NCBI GenBank assembly: GCA_035765635.1
Contig: DASTWZ010000044.1
Span: 1 to 64,000 of the forward strand
Direction of reading: 5' to 3'
DNA: 64,000 bases
From: EW11 sp035765635
Lineage (GTDB): Bacteria; Verrucomicrobiota; Verrucomicrobiia; Opitutales; Opitutaceae
Of this stretch, positions 1 to 9,150 are shown piece by piece; the first letter of the stretch is position 1, and each line of letters starts with the position of its first letter. The notes below the pieces were generated by a model. It saw only the letters and a program-made list of their open reading frames with translations, did not search any database and had not been told where the DNA came from. The position numbers were made by a program, and so were the translations under genes.

Positions 1-149
1 ACTTCGCATCGAACTTTGGGCCCAATGTCTCCGCCAATCGAGTTTATCGCAGCTTAGATCCGCCCCTCTCCCTCACCAGAACTCGCATAAACTCCAACCC
101 AACCTCGCACCCGCTGTCTTTTACGCACGAAATTGAGCCAAACTCCAGT

Positions 150-166
150 GTCCCGCTTTGCGGGAC
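150..166. repeat. Small perfect hairpin upstream of cimA
   Basis: A perfect 7-bp inverted repeat (GTCCCGC/GCGGGAC) with a TTT loop. It lies in a GC-rich palindromic stretch (about 140-240) that resembles the mosaic repeats near 24 kb and 46.8 kb, for example the phrase 'gaggccggcgctccg'. No T-tract follows, so it is not called a terminator. Confidence 0.5.
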
Positions 167-283
167 GCTATGTAGGCAAGCCGCCCGAGAGGCCGGCGCT
201 CCGTTGGGCTCTGCGGCATGCAAGCGCGCATCGAGGTGCGACGCTCATTTCCGGTGCGTTCCATATAAAACGCCGAGATTCGC

Positions 284-378
284 TTCAACCTTTCAGCCTT
301 CAGCCTTCGCGCTTCGCCTTCGCCCTTCAGCCTTTCAGCTTTCAGCCTTCCTCCTTCCGCCTTCGCCTTTCTCTTCCC
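284..378. repeat. Pyrimidine-rich degenerate tandem repeat before cimA
   Basis: Imperfect tandem units built on 'TTCAGCCTTCAGCC' with interspersed 'CCTTCGCC'. The plus strand is almost purely C/T with occasional AG. The tract ends about 40 bases before the cimA start, so it forms most of its leader or promoter-proximal region. A shorter tract of the same type lies at 59905-59950. Its function is unknown. Confidence 0.65.
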
Positions 379-417
379 TTGCCAGTGAGAAGCGGACTCG
401 CAACTTTAGACCCCTCC

Positions 418-1980
418 ATGAGCACCGCCGTAAAAATCTACGACACAACGCTGCGTGATGGCACGCAGGGCGAGGGAATCAGCTTTTCGGTTACGGACAA
501 ATTGCTGATTACCGAGAAGCTCGACGATTTCGGCGTGGACTACATCGAGGGCGGCTTTCCCGGGTCGAATCCGCGCGACATCGCGTATTTTGCGGAGGCA
601 AAAAATCTGAAATTGAAACACGCGCGTTTGGCGGCGTTCGGTTCGACGCGCCGCGCTGGAGTCAAGGCGAGCGAAGACGCGCAATTGAAGACGCTGCTCG
701 AGAGCGGCATGCCGGTGATGACGCTGGTGGGGAAAACCTGGCTGCTCCACGTCACCGAGATCCTGCGCACGACGGCGGAGGAGAATCTCACGATGATCGA
801 GGATTCGATCCGCTATCTCGTTTCGCAGGGGCGCGAAGTCGTTTACGACGCAGAGCATTTCTTCGACGGCTATCGCGCGAATCCGGAGTATGCGTTCAAG
901 ACGTTGGCTGCGGCGCTGCGCGGCGGGGCGAGCAATCTCACGCTTTGCGACACGAATGGCGGCACGCTGGTCGAGGATTTCAAGACGGTCGTCGGTCGGG
1001 CCGTCGCGGAATTCGGCGCCGAAAAAATCGGCGTCCATTGCCACAACGACAGCGGTCTCGGCGTCGCGCTTTCGCTGGCCGGCGTCGCGTCGGGCGCGAC
1101 GCTGGTGCAGGGCACGATGAACGGCTACGGCGAGCGCACGGGAAATGCGAATCTCGTCACGATCATGCCGAGCCTGTTCTTGAAAATGGACCGCACCGCG
1201 CGGTCCGCGGCGAATTTGAAGCAGTTGCGCGACCTTTCGCTTTTCTTCGACGAACTCGCGAATCTGCGGCCCGATTCGAAGATGCCGTATGTCGGCGCGT
1301 CGGCCTTTGCGCACAAAGGCGGCTTGCACGCGAATGCCGCGCAGAAGGTGAAGAGCAGTTACGAGCACATCGACCCGGCATTGGTCGGCAATCGCACGCG
1401 GGTGCTCGTGTCCGACATGGCCGGGCGCAGCAGCATCGCGATGAAAGCGAAAGAACTCGGCTACGAACTCGACGAGAAATCGGCCGAGATGAAGGGACTG
1501 ATTGACGAGTTGAAGGAGCTGGAATTTCGCGGCTATGAATTCGAAGCGGCGGACGCGTCGTTGAAACTTCTGCTCGCGAAGTGGGTGGGGAAGCGCACGA
1601 CGTTTTTCGAAGTCGAATCTTATCGCGTGATCATCGAGCGCCACGGCGGGCAACTTTTTTCGGAGGCGACGGTGAAGCTGAAAATTGACGGCAAGGACTA
1701 TCATACTGTCGCGGAATCCAGTGGTCCAATTGGGGCGTTAGACAAAGCGCTGCGGCTTGCCCTCGAACCCGTTTACCCAGTGCTGACGGCGACATCGTTG
1801 AGTGACTATAAAGTGCGCATCCTCGATTCGAAGCAGGGCGCCGGCGCACGCACGCGCGTGTTGATCGAAACCACCGACGGCCACGAGATGTGGGGCACGG
1901 TCGGCGTGAGCGACAATATCATCGACGCGAGCTGGGAAGCCTTGAGCGACGCGGTGGAGTACAAGCTCCTGCAAGGTTGA
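418..1980 (+). CDS. cimA: (R)-citramalate synthase
   Basis: Predicted to condense pyruvate with acetyl-CoA to (R)-citramalate, the first step of the threonine-independent isoleucine route in the cytosol. The 520-residue protein opens with the DRE-TIM signature DTTLRDGTQGEG (residues 9-20). It has the metal-binding HCHND motif near residue 207 and a C-terminal LeuA-type regulatory domain from about residue 390, where family members bind feedback inhibitor. Length matches the long CimA subfamily rather than short homocitrate synthases. I chose the ATG at 418 because the reading frame upstream is low-complexity repeat, and homology begins right after this start. Homocitrate or isopropylmalate synthase is the alternative but fits the N-terminal motif and length less well. 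The gene converges on cls and is followed immediately by a repeat element. Confidence 0.9.
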   Translation: MSTAVKIYDTTLRDGTQGEGISFSVTDKLLITEKLDDFGVDYIEGGFPGSNPRDIAYFAEAKNLKLKHARLAAFGSTRRAGVKASEDAQLKTLLESGMPVMTLVGKTWLLHVTEILRTTAEENLTMIEDSIRYLVSQGREVVYDAEHFFDGYRANPEYAFKTLAAALRGGASNLTLCDTNGGTLVEDFKTVVGRAVAEFGAEKIGVHCHNDSGLGVALSLAGVASGATLVQGTMNGYGERTGNANLVTIMPSLFLKMDRTARSAANLKQLRDLSLFFDELANLRPDSKMPYVGASAFAHKGGLHANAAQKVKSSYEHIDPALVGNRTRVLVSDMAGRSSIAMKAKELGYELDEKSAEMKGLIDELKELEFRGYEFEAADASLKLLLAKWVGKRTTFFEVESYRVIIERHGGQLFSEATVKLKIDGKDYHTVAESSGPIGALDKALRLALEPVYPVLTATSLSDYKVRILDSKQGAGARTRVLIETTDGHEMWGTVGVSDNIIDASWEALSDAVEYKLLQG

Positions 1981-2284
1981 GGCTAGAGCGTTTTCAAAAA
2001 ACTATAGCCGCAAAGAGGCGCAAAAAAGCGCAAAGAGGATTCTGAGTCGGCGATATCGTTGGAAATTTCCGCTCCACAACGCGGTTGGAGTATAGGTTTG
2101 TAACTCCAACCAAAATACCAGACCGCTCCCGAGCGACGAATGTCTGAGCCGCGTCGGCCTAATAAAAATCCTCTTTGCGTATCTTGAGCCTTTTTGCGGC
2201 TAAAAAACCCACCGTTGCTAAACCCTACCAACCTTTGGTTGCGCCTCCGTCGCGCTGTGCCTTTCGCGGCTACAGTTTAAATTT
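1981..2284. repeat. MITE-like inverted-repeat element, family A copy 1
   Basis: It starts right after the cimA stop and fills most of the gap to the convergent cls gene. The left end carries AGCCGCAAAGAGGCGCAAA (2006-2024). An inverted counterpart lies at 2186-2201 (ending TTTTTGCGGCT) and another at about 2258-2271 (CTTTCGCGGCTACA). The roughly 120-bp core reappears in reverse orientation at about 34403-34535 with clear similarity. The outer boundary phrases, GGCTAGRGCG at the left and GCGGCTACAGTTTAA at the right, are also shared with the 34 kb copy. No coding capacity was seen. Confidence 0.75.
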
Positions 2285-2344
2285 ATATGCTCTACCCAGC
2301 TCAATTTTTTTGGGCGGGCCTCGTGTGATTCGCGGGCGAGCTCT

Positions 2345-3778
2345 TCACAACAATGGCGCGAGCAAACGCGAAAGGTCTTCGGCGATGTTGCCGAGGATGC
2401 GCGCGCTGCGCTTCGGCTCGATTTTCATTTCCTGACACTGAAGCAGCAGCCGCTCGGCCCAGCGGCGCATGGCCGCGACTTCTGCGCGCGTGTATTGGAC
2501 GATGCCAACTTCGAAATTCACGAAGAGACTGCGCAGATCGAAATTCGCGGAGCCGAGCAGGCCGATGCGTTCGTCGACGATCACGGCCTTCGAATGCATC
2601 ATTCCGGGCCCGAATTTCATCACGCGAGCACCGGCGCGGATGAGCTCGTTTGTATAATGTCGCGCCGCGAGGTCCGTGACCGGATGATTGGAGCGCGCAG
2701 GCACGATCAAGGTAACGTCGATGCCGGCGCGGGCTTTGACGAGGAGTGAGCGGAACAGCACCTCGTCGGGGATGAAGTACGGCGTGATGACCCAAATGCG
2801 CTGGTGAGCTTCTTGGATCATCGAAACGATCCCCTCGTAAAGCGAGTCGCCCGCGACATCCGGGCCGCTGGCGACGACTTGAAGAACGGCATTTCCCTCG
2901 CTGCGGGCGGCATCGGGGCGAAGTTCTTTGTGGAGCGTGGCGAAACGCTCGCCGCTGGCGAAGGACCAATCGGCGAGGAAGATATCGTTGAGCAAGGCCG
3001 CGGCCGGGCCGGAGAGGATGGCGCCGAAGTCGTTGAAGCGTTTTTTCGCCGGGGTTGGTCCCATGTAGTCACCGGCCAGATTATGTCCGCCGACGATCGC
3101 CGTGTGCTGATCGAAGACGGCGATTTTTCGATGATTGCGGAGATTGGCGGAGTGGCGCGTGACCAGCGGCATCACCGGCATGAAGCGCTGCACTTCACCG
3201 CCAGCGCGGCGGATCGGGTTGCAGAAGCCGCGGCTGGAAAACAGGCAGCCCACCGCGTCGAGCAGGAGGCGAACTTTCACGCCCTCGCGGGCGCGTTTTT
3301 CGAGAAGTCGGACGATGTGCCGGCCGGTTTCGTCGCGACCCAGGATGAACGTCGTGATGTGGATCGACCGTTTGGCCTGCTCGATTTGCTCGATGAATTC
3401 GGCAAACATTTCTTCGCCCGTGGTGATGAGGCGGACATGGTTTCCGCCGACAGGGGGCGAGCCCCCGCTGGCGTTGATTGTCTGGGCGGTGGCGCTGACC
3501 TGACTGGGAATATCGACGACCTCGGCGCCGTCGAGCGAGGGGGTGGACATCGATTTGCGAGCGACGAGACGCCGCAGTTTTCGGCCCCCGAACAGCAGGT
3601 AAAGCGGCACGCCGATGTAGGGAATCAGGATGATGACGAGGAGCCACGCGAGTGTGTTGCCTGGCTGGCGTTTTTCGGCGAGGAGACGCGCGATGACGAA
3701 GACGGCCAGAAGAAAACCGCCCACTGTCAACAAGTGGGGGAGCAACGGGTTCTCCCACAGTCTCCAGAGGAAATCCAT
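2345..3778 (-). CDS. cls: Cardiolipin synthase (phospholipase D superfamily)
   Basis: A 477-residue membrane enzyme expected to join two phosphatidylglycerols, giving cardiolipin and glycerol. Two N-terminal membrane segments (about residues 13-33 and 40-63, the PLDc_N region) precede two PLD domains. Each PLD domain carries a catalytic HKD motif: HRKIAVFDQHTAIVGGHN near residue 217 and HSKAVIVDERIGLLGSANFD near residue 393. Length and architecture match bacterial ClsA-type enzymes. The start gives the complete hydrophobic N-terminus. The gene is monocistronic and convergent with cimA across a repeat element. Confidence 0.93.
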   Translation of the reverse strand: MDFLWRLWENPLLPHLLTVGGFLLAVFVIARLLAEKRQPGNTLAWLLVIILIPYIGVPLYLLFGGRKLRRLVARKSMSTPSLDGAEVVDIPSQVSATAQTINASGGSPPVGGNHVRLITTGEEMFAEFIEQIEQAKRSIHITTFILGRDETGRHIVRLLEKRAREGVKVRLLLDAVGCLFSSRGFCNPIRRAGGEVQRFMPVMPLVTRHSANLRNHRKIAVFDQHTAIVGGHNLAGDYMGPTPAKKRFNDFGAILSGPAAALLNDIFLADWSFASGERFATLHKELRPDAARSEGNAVLQVVASGPDVAGDSLYEGIVSMIQEAHQRIWVITPYFIPDEVLFRSLLVKARAGIDVTLIVPARSNHPVTDLAARHYTNELIRAGARVMKFGPGMMHSKAVIVDERIGLLGSANFDLRSLFVNFEVGIVQYTRAEVAAMRRWAERLLLQCQEMKIEPKRSARILGNIAEDLSRLLAPLL

Positions 3779-3883
3779 GCTGCGGAGAGCGTGTTAGCTC
3801 AACGCGTTATAGCAAGCCGGGGCCTGTTTACAAAAAAGCCTTGATCTCCTCTCACTCACCCGCGAATTTCCGCCCTCCACGTC

Positions 3884-3967
<84 letters not shown>

Positions 3968-4597
3968 TTCTTCGCCCCGTCTTCGCGAAGCGAGACGCGG
4001 ACGAAGAATGTCTCGCCGAAGTGCGCAGAGCGAAGGCGGACTCGTCGCCCGCGAGCGGGCTAATGAAGAAGGAAGAATTAAGAATGCAGAATGAGGGAGA
4101 AGGGTTCGAACCTTGGTTCGACGACCGGAGCGCAGCGCAGGGAGATGGGGCGCGCGAAGCGCGAGTGCGCAGCATTTGAACCGATTCACTCGCTCTCAAT
4201 GATTCGGCTGCCTGCAAGATCTTCCGGCGAACCACCTCACGTTTGTACGCAGTTTTGGTGACGTGCGCTCCCGCGCGGTTCGTGATAGATTTTCAGCGAG
4301 CCCTTCTGCCAGCTCACCTCGCCCCCTACCTCCCTAACTTGAGTGGCACCTGTCCCGTCCGTGCGGGTTAGGGCTTCGCTATGACTCTGCATGCACCGTT
4401 CGTTTCGCTGCCTCTGTGATTTATCGATAAATTCGCCGAAGGGGACTCGTTCCTGAATCTGTTCTGCCGCAGAGGCCCGCCCGAGCGTGAGTGGTTGAAT
4501 CGATAATTTTGGCGCAGACGCCCACCCATTTCCCCCCGCTCCAGTACCCAACCCGTTCTGTAGGGGCGAAAACCCAAAGCCTAATCCAAAACACCAA
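3968..4597. other. Non-coding stretch between tRNA-Tyr and TonB receptor
   Basis: About 630 bases without a convincing gene. It contains short inverted phrases (CTTCGCGAAG near 3980), an A/G-rich tract at about 4063-4100, and a second T-arm-like string GGGTTCGAACC at about 4103. Reading frames on the minus strand here either run into the tRNA or lack family features. The last 100 bases must carry the promoter and leader of the receptor gene, but I see no clear box. Confidence 0.5.
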
Positions 4598-7500
4598 ATG
4601 AAAAACCCGACTACCGGCCGCGCGCTCGCGTGGCTGTCACTCCTATCCCTGGGATCTGGTTCACTGCTCGCGCAAACCGCGCCGGCCGCGAACTCCGCCA
4701 GTGGAACCCAAAACGCATCGAGTTCTGAGGAAGCTCCGATTCTGCTCGATCCCTTTACCGTCACGACTGAGCACGAAGGCTACAAAGCCGACGACACCCT
4801 CGCCGGCGGACGCGTTCGGACGCAACTCAAGGACACGCCTGCTTCACTCTCCGTCGTCACGACCAAGTTGATGCAAGATCTCGGCGTAACGAACGCTCAG
4901 GATTTGTTGGTCTATACCAACAATACTGAAATCGCCGGCCTTGCAGGGAACTATTCGGGCGTCGTCAGCCGTGGCACCGGCGCCGGCGACGAGACGTCTC
5001 GGCTTATCAATCCAGCCGGAGTGAACCGTGCGCGCGGTCTCACGGCCATGGACAACACGCGAAACTATTTCACCAGCGATATTCCCTGGGATGGATATAA
5101 CATTAGCCGCATCGATATTTCCCGCGGTCCGAACTCATTCTTGTTCGGCGTAGGAAGCCCCTCGGGTATTGCCAACATCTCGACCAACGAGGCGGCTTAC
5201 AAGGACAAGGGCAAAGTCGAAGTGCGGTTCGGAAATTTCGGATCCACCCGCCAGACACTCGACTATAATAAAGTGATCATTCCGTCGCAGGTGGCGGTGC
5301 GGGTCGATCTGGTCAACGATGATACGCAATTTCAGCAAAAGCCTGCATTCAATCATTCCCAGCGCGCTTACGGCGCACTGCGCATCGACCCGAAGGTGCT
5401 CGATACCGGTTCGGCTCACACAAAAATCCTGGCCAATTTCGAGAGCGGCAAAGTCAGGTCAAACAACCCGCGCGAGCTGCCCCCGATCGACTATATAACG
5501 GGGTACCTCAATGATCCGGCGGCCAGCAAGACGGGGTACAATCCGTGGGTCTATAAATTTAACGACGGCGGCGCCATCCCTGGCGAAAGCCCATGGTCAT
5601 CCAACGGCTCCCTGAGCAACGAGTATCAATGGGGCAACAGCCCGCACTATTATTGGGATGCCGACTCGGGTAAGATCCTCCGCGCCAGCCAAGCAGGCTT
5701 TTCTGCGCCGACAGGTGCCAACTACGGCGCCGGTGCAGCCGGCCTGAATAATATTTATCACGTTCACACCGTCGGCTACGGCAGCTATGCCAAAACTGCC
5801 AATTATAATGACGCCACGCAGTTCCCAGGTGCATTCCAGGGTTCGGTGACATACCTCGACAAAACCCTCTCCGATCCGTCGATCTTCGATTTCTATAACA
5901 AGCTGATCGATGGGGATAACAAGCGCGAGTGGCAGCGGTGGAATACTTATGATGTCGGCTTGGTCCAGAGCCTGTTTAATGAACGCTTGGTGATCCAAGG
6001 GTTGGTGAACCACGAAGAGTATCACGCCGGCCAGGAAGGCGTGCTGAATTCTCATCAGCCCGTGCTCTTGCTCGATCTGGATAACTCCCTGCTCACTTAT
6101 CCGACCTGGCTGCCGAATCTGGCGCAGACCAATCCTAACCTCGGCCGTCCTGCGACGTATGGCGGTTCCGGCCGCGGTGTGGAAAATGTTTATACTCGCA
6201 GCAACTATCAAGGGACCGCCGCTTATAACTTGGATTTCGCCCGCGATTTTGGGCTGAAAGGTCTGCTTGCCAGCATCCTCGGACATCAGGATATCACGGG
6301 CCTCGTTGGCAGCTATAAGTACCGCCAGGCGCAGAATAGCTATAATCTGTTCGGCGTCGATCCGGCGTGGGCGAAGACCTATAACGGCGGGACCAATCTC
6401 GCCAATAACGGCCTCACTTGGCAGGCCTACCTGGGCGACTCGATGCTGGGTACCAATGGATCGGGCGCGAATTTGAGCAATCTTGCTCACAGCGTTTTCC
6501 CAATTACATATCCGATCGCTTCATATCAAAAAACATGGACCGCCGGGACTTCAGTCGATCCGACTGCCCCGTGGCAGATCACCGGCCCCGATGGCGCAAC
6601 GATAGATCTGACTCAAGCCGACAATCCCGCCAACTACGCGGGGTATGTCGGGCAGAATCCTGCACTGCTCAATGCCCGCGACAACATGGACCTGTTGCGC
6701 ACCGGGGCTTCCATTCGTGAGCAGAAAATCACGTCCAAAGCGATAATGTATCAAGGGCACTTCTGGGACGACACGATCATCCCGTCGTTCGGCTGGCGCC
6801 AGGATAAGACACTCCAGCGCGGGAATGTTGCGGTACAAGACTCCATCACCGGCCTGGTCCCCGGAGTTGATAAAATCTCGGATGAAGGAGTTTCTGTTAA
6901 AACGACTTCGAAGAGCTACGGCGTGGCGGTGCACTTGCCGAAGGCGATCAAGAAGAATCTGCCCGAAGGCACAGATGTCAGTCTATATTACTTCCACGGT
7001 GCCAACGAAACTCCGCGTGTTCGTTATGGTGTCGATGGCTCTCAGCTCCCGAACGAAAAGGGTAAGACCGATGATTATTCGATCCAGTTCGATGGCTTTA
7101 ACAATCATCTCACTGTGCGGTTAACCTACTTCAAAACGGTCGACGCCAACGCGGCCGCGTCCTACGGACAGCCATTGGGCGCCGGCGGATGGATGATTGA
7201 TGCGCTTCCGTCCTGGACGTTGACGATGGCGGCCGGCGCAATCGCGGTGAAGGAGCTCGGCGTCGCCAATGTTCCGTCCGACCTGCAGGGCAGCCAATGG
7301 TACTATCAATGGGCTATCGATCATCCTGATTCTGCGGACAAAATTGCTGCGGTCCTCAAGACCGACTTCCTCAAGATGTTCCCGCAGTCGTATTGGGATC
7401 AGTATGGTTATAACATCGATACGAAGGCGATTCAGGCGGGTGACTGGCTTCACATCGTCAAGCGGAGCGACGGAGCCGCTACGTCACCCTTTCCGTGGAG

Positions 7501-8224
7501 TATCGGTGGCAACAACCACTTCATCCATGGCGAGTATCCTACAATCGACCAAGACATCGAGTCGAAGGGCTTTGAGTTGGAAGCGACCTTCCGCCCGATC
7601 AAAAACTGGGATATCACGTTCAACGGTTCGAAGGCCACGGCCGAGCAAACCAAGATCGGTGACACTGCTTCGAATTATCTTAAGGGGATGGCTGAACTTT
7701 GGCTGAACAGCCCCCTCGGCCTGACGGCTCAGTGGGGCGGTTATACTGACTTCGGCAGTTCGAAACAGGCGTTCATCCAGAACCTCTGGGCACCCTATCT
7801 GCAGCAGGTCGCCCTCACGGGAAGTGATCAACCCGAATGGAGAAAATTGAAGTTCAATATTATCTCGAGCTACCTGTTCGACCGCGGAACGGTGAAAGGC
7901 CTCCGGATCGGCGCCGCTTTCCGTTGGGAAGACAAGGCGATCCTTGGCTATGGCATTCAACAAGCGACGATCTTTGGCGAGAAAGCCTGGATCACTGATG
8001 TGAGCAAGCCGATCTACGGACCGTCGCTTCATCACGTCGATGCATGGATCGGCTATGAACATCGTCTGACCGCGAAAATCGATTGGAGCGTGCAGCTCAA
8101 TCTGAAGAATATCGGCGAGAACGCGGGTCTTGAGACGATTGCCTACGAACCCGATGGCTCCGTCGCCCAACAGCGGATCAAGGTTGGCCAGGGTTTTGAT
8201 TTAACCTTCGGACTAAAGTTCTGA
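4598..8224 (+). CDS. TonB-dependent outer-membrane receptor (1208 aa)
   Basis: Predicted 22-strand beta-barrel that imports a ligand through the outer membrane using TonB energy. The start gives a clean signal peptide (residues 1 to about 26, ending SLLAQ). A short 'LLDPFTVTTE' segment and a plug domain follow (about residues 60-230), with RGPNSFLFGVGSPSG characteristic of the family. The long barrel ends in the terminal phenylalanine expected for BAM recognition (LTFGLKF). At 1208 residues it is longer than classical siderophore receptors and resembles the large receptors of Verrucomicrobiota and Bacteroidota. No SusD-like lipoprotein is adjacent, so the substrate is unknown. A strong terminator follows. 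The two-component pair lies convergently downstream. Confidence 0.9.
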   Translation: MKNPTTGRALAWLSLLSLGSGSLLAQTAPAANSASGTQNASSSEEAPILLDPFTVTTEHEGYKADDTLAGGRVRTQLKDTPASLSVVTTKLMQDLGVTNAQDLLVYTNNTEIAGLAGNYSGVVSRGTGAGDETSRLINPAGVNRARGLTAMDNTRNYFTSDIPWDGYNISRIDISRGPNSFLFGVGSPSGIANISTNEAAYKDKGKVEVRFGNFGSTRQTLDYNKVIIPSQVAVRVDLVNDDTQFQQKPAFNHSQRAYGALRIDPKVLDTGSAHTKILANFESGKVRSNNPRELPPIDYITGYLNDPAASKTGYNPWVYKFNDGGAIPGESPWSSNGSLSNEYQWGNSPHYYWDADSGKILRASQAGFSAPTGANYGAGAAGLNNIYHVHTVGYGSYAKTANYNDATQFPGAFQGSVTYLDKTLSDPSIFDFYNKLIDGDNKREWQRWNTYDVGLVQSLFNERLVIQGLVNHEEYHAGQEGVLNSHQPVLLLDLDNSLLTYPTWLPNLAQTNPNLGRPATYGGSGRGVENVYTRSNYQGTAAYNLDFARDFGLKGLLASILGHQDITGLVGSYKYRQAQNSYNLFGVDPAWAKTYNGGTNLANNGLTWQAYLGDSMLGTNGSGANLSNLAHSVFPITYPIASYQKTWTAGTSVDPTAPWQITGPDGATIDLTQADNPANYAGYVGQNPALLNARDNMDLLRTGASIREQKITSKAIMYQGHFWDDTIIPSFGWRQDKTLQRGNVAVQDSITGLVPGVDKISDEGVSVKTTSKSYGVAVHLPKAIKKNLPEGTDVSLYYFHGANETPRVRYGVDGSQLPNEKGKTDDYSIQFDGFNNHLTVRLTYFKTVDANAAASYGQPLGAGGWMIDALPSWTLTMAAGAIAVKELGVANVPSDLQGSQWYYQWAIDHPDSADKIAAVLKTDFLKMFPQSYWDQYGYNIDTKAIQAGDWLHIVKRSDGAATSPFPWSIGGNNHFIHGEYPTIDQDIESKGFELEATFRPIKNWDITFNGSKATAEQTKIGDTASNYLKGMAELWLNSPLGLTAQWGGYTDFGSSKQAFIQNLWAPYLQQVALTGSDQPEWRKLKFNIISSYLFDRGTVKGLRIGAAFRWEDKAILGYGIQQATIFGEKAWITDVSKPIYGPSLHHVDAWIGYEHRLTAKIDWSVQLNLKNIGENAGLETIAYEPDGSVAQQRIKVGQGFDLTFGLKF

Positions 8225-8267
8225 TCGGGTAGTTTTAGAACTTTGGTTCGGGTAGGTCAAGATAGGT

Positions 8268-8302
8268 AAGGCGGCCCACCCCGGAGGTGGGCCGCCTTTT
8301 TT
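8268..8302 (+). terminator. Rho-independent terminator after TonB receptor
   Basis: A perfect 12-bp GC-rich stem (AGGCGGCCCACC at 8269-8280 with GGTGGGCCGCCT at 8286-8297) has a 5-nt loop and is followed by a run of T residues. It lies about 45 bases after the receptor stop. Confidence 0.92.
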
Positions 8303-8423
8303 GTATATATTTAGATATAGCTGTAGCGACCCGTAAGAGGTTTTGGTGACATGATTCCGTGAGAAATTCTGATAGTGCCAATCCGCTTTATAAACTTTGT
8401 TACCGTGGCTTGCCTGCGCCGAA

Positions 8424-9107
8424 TCAGGATTTTTTCTTAACCGCCAAATCTGCGTAGATGGCCACGGCTTGGCCGCGAGAGTTGACTTGCAACTTCTCGT
8501 AGATTCTCCGCGCGTAAGTGCTCACCGTCGCCAGGCTGACGTTCATTGCATCGGCGATGTGTTTATAGGTGTGCCCTTGCGCGAGTAGTTCTAAAACTTC
8601 GGTTTCTCGTTTAGAGAGTTGATCGATCGGTTCTGATTTGGCCGATTTTCTTTGAAACGATTGCACGATCTTGCGCGCGATACTGCTGCTCATCGGCGAG
8701 CCGCCGGCATGTACGTCATGAAGCGCGGCGATCAAAGCGTCGCGCGGTGTGCGCTTGGACAAATAGCCCGTGGCTCCTGTCGATAAAGCCTCAAAGATAT
8801 GATTCGCATCTTCGTATATCGTCAGCATGACGAACTGCGTTTCGGGCAGACGTGGTTTTAGTCTCCGCACCAGGTCGATGCCGCTGAGTCCGGGCAAATT
8901 GATATCGAGCAGAGCAATATTCGGTTTGGACCTCAGTATGATCGGCGTTGCGCTTTCCGCATCGGGGAATTGGCCCAGCAACGTAAAGTGCGGCTCTTCT
9001 TGGATCCATTCGGCGAGTAGTGGACGCACGGATACGTCGTCCTCTACGATGACGACGCTGATGGTATTGGATTGAGGGCTGGAAGAGGGCGAAGAATCCG
9101 AGTTCAT
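8424..9107 (-). CDS. NarL/FixJ-family response regulator
   Basis: A 227-residue two-domain transcription regulator. The receiver domain (about residues 16-130) has acidic pocket residues E22, D23 and D24, the phospho-acceptor D68 in ALLDINLPG, and the conserved Lys in YLSKRTP near residue 118. A LuxR-type HTH follows (about 160-220, LSKRETEVLELLAQGHTYKHIADAMNVS split across the recognition helix). It lies 43 bases downstream of the propeller histidine kinase on the same strand, so the two are almost certainly a cognate pair in one transcript. Regulatory targets are not shown. The convergent TonB receptor is a plausible one. Confidence 0.92.
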   Translation of the reverse strand: MNSDSSPSSSPQSNTISVVIVEDDVSVRPLLAEWIQEEPHFTLLGQFPDAESATPIILRSKPNIALLDINLPGLSGIDLVRRLKPRLPETQFVMLTIYEDANHIFEALSTGATGYLSKRTPRDALIAALHDVHAGGSPMSSSIARKIVQSFQRKSAKSEPIDQLSKRETEVLELLAQGHTYKHIADAMNVSLATVSTYARRIYEKLQVNSRGQAVAIYADLAVKKKS

Positions 9108-9150
9108 AAAAGCGTGCGCAGAATGTTTTTAGTGCCGCGAAGGGAGTCGT

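Noticed and set aside
406..1704. Long minus-strand frame antisense to cimA
   Set aside because: An Arg/His-rich shadow of a strongly recognised gene, caused by GC-rich third positions.
4098..4125. Possible second tRNA from a T-arm-like GGGTTCGAACC string
   Set aside because: No acceptor or anticodon stem could be formed around it.
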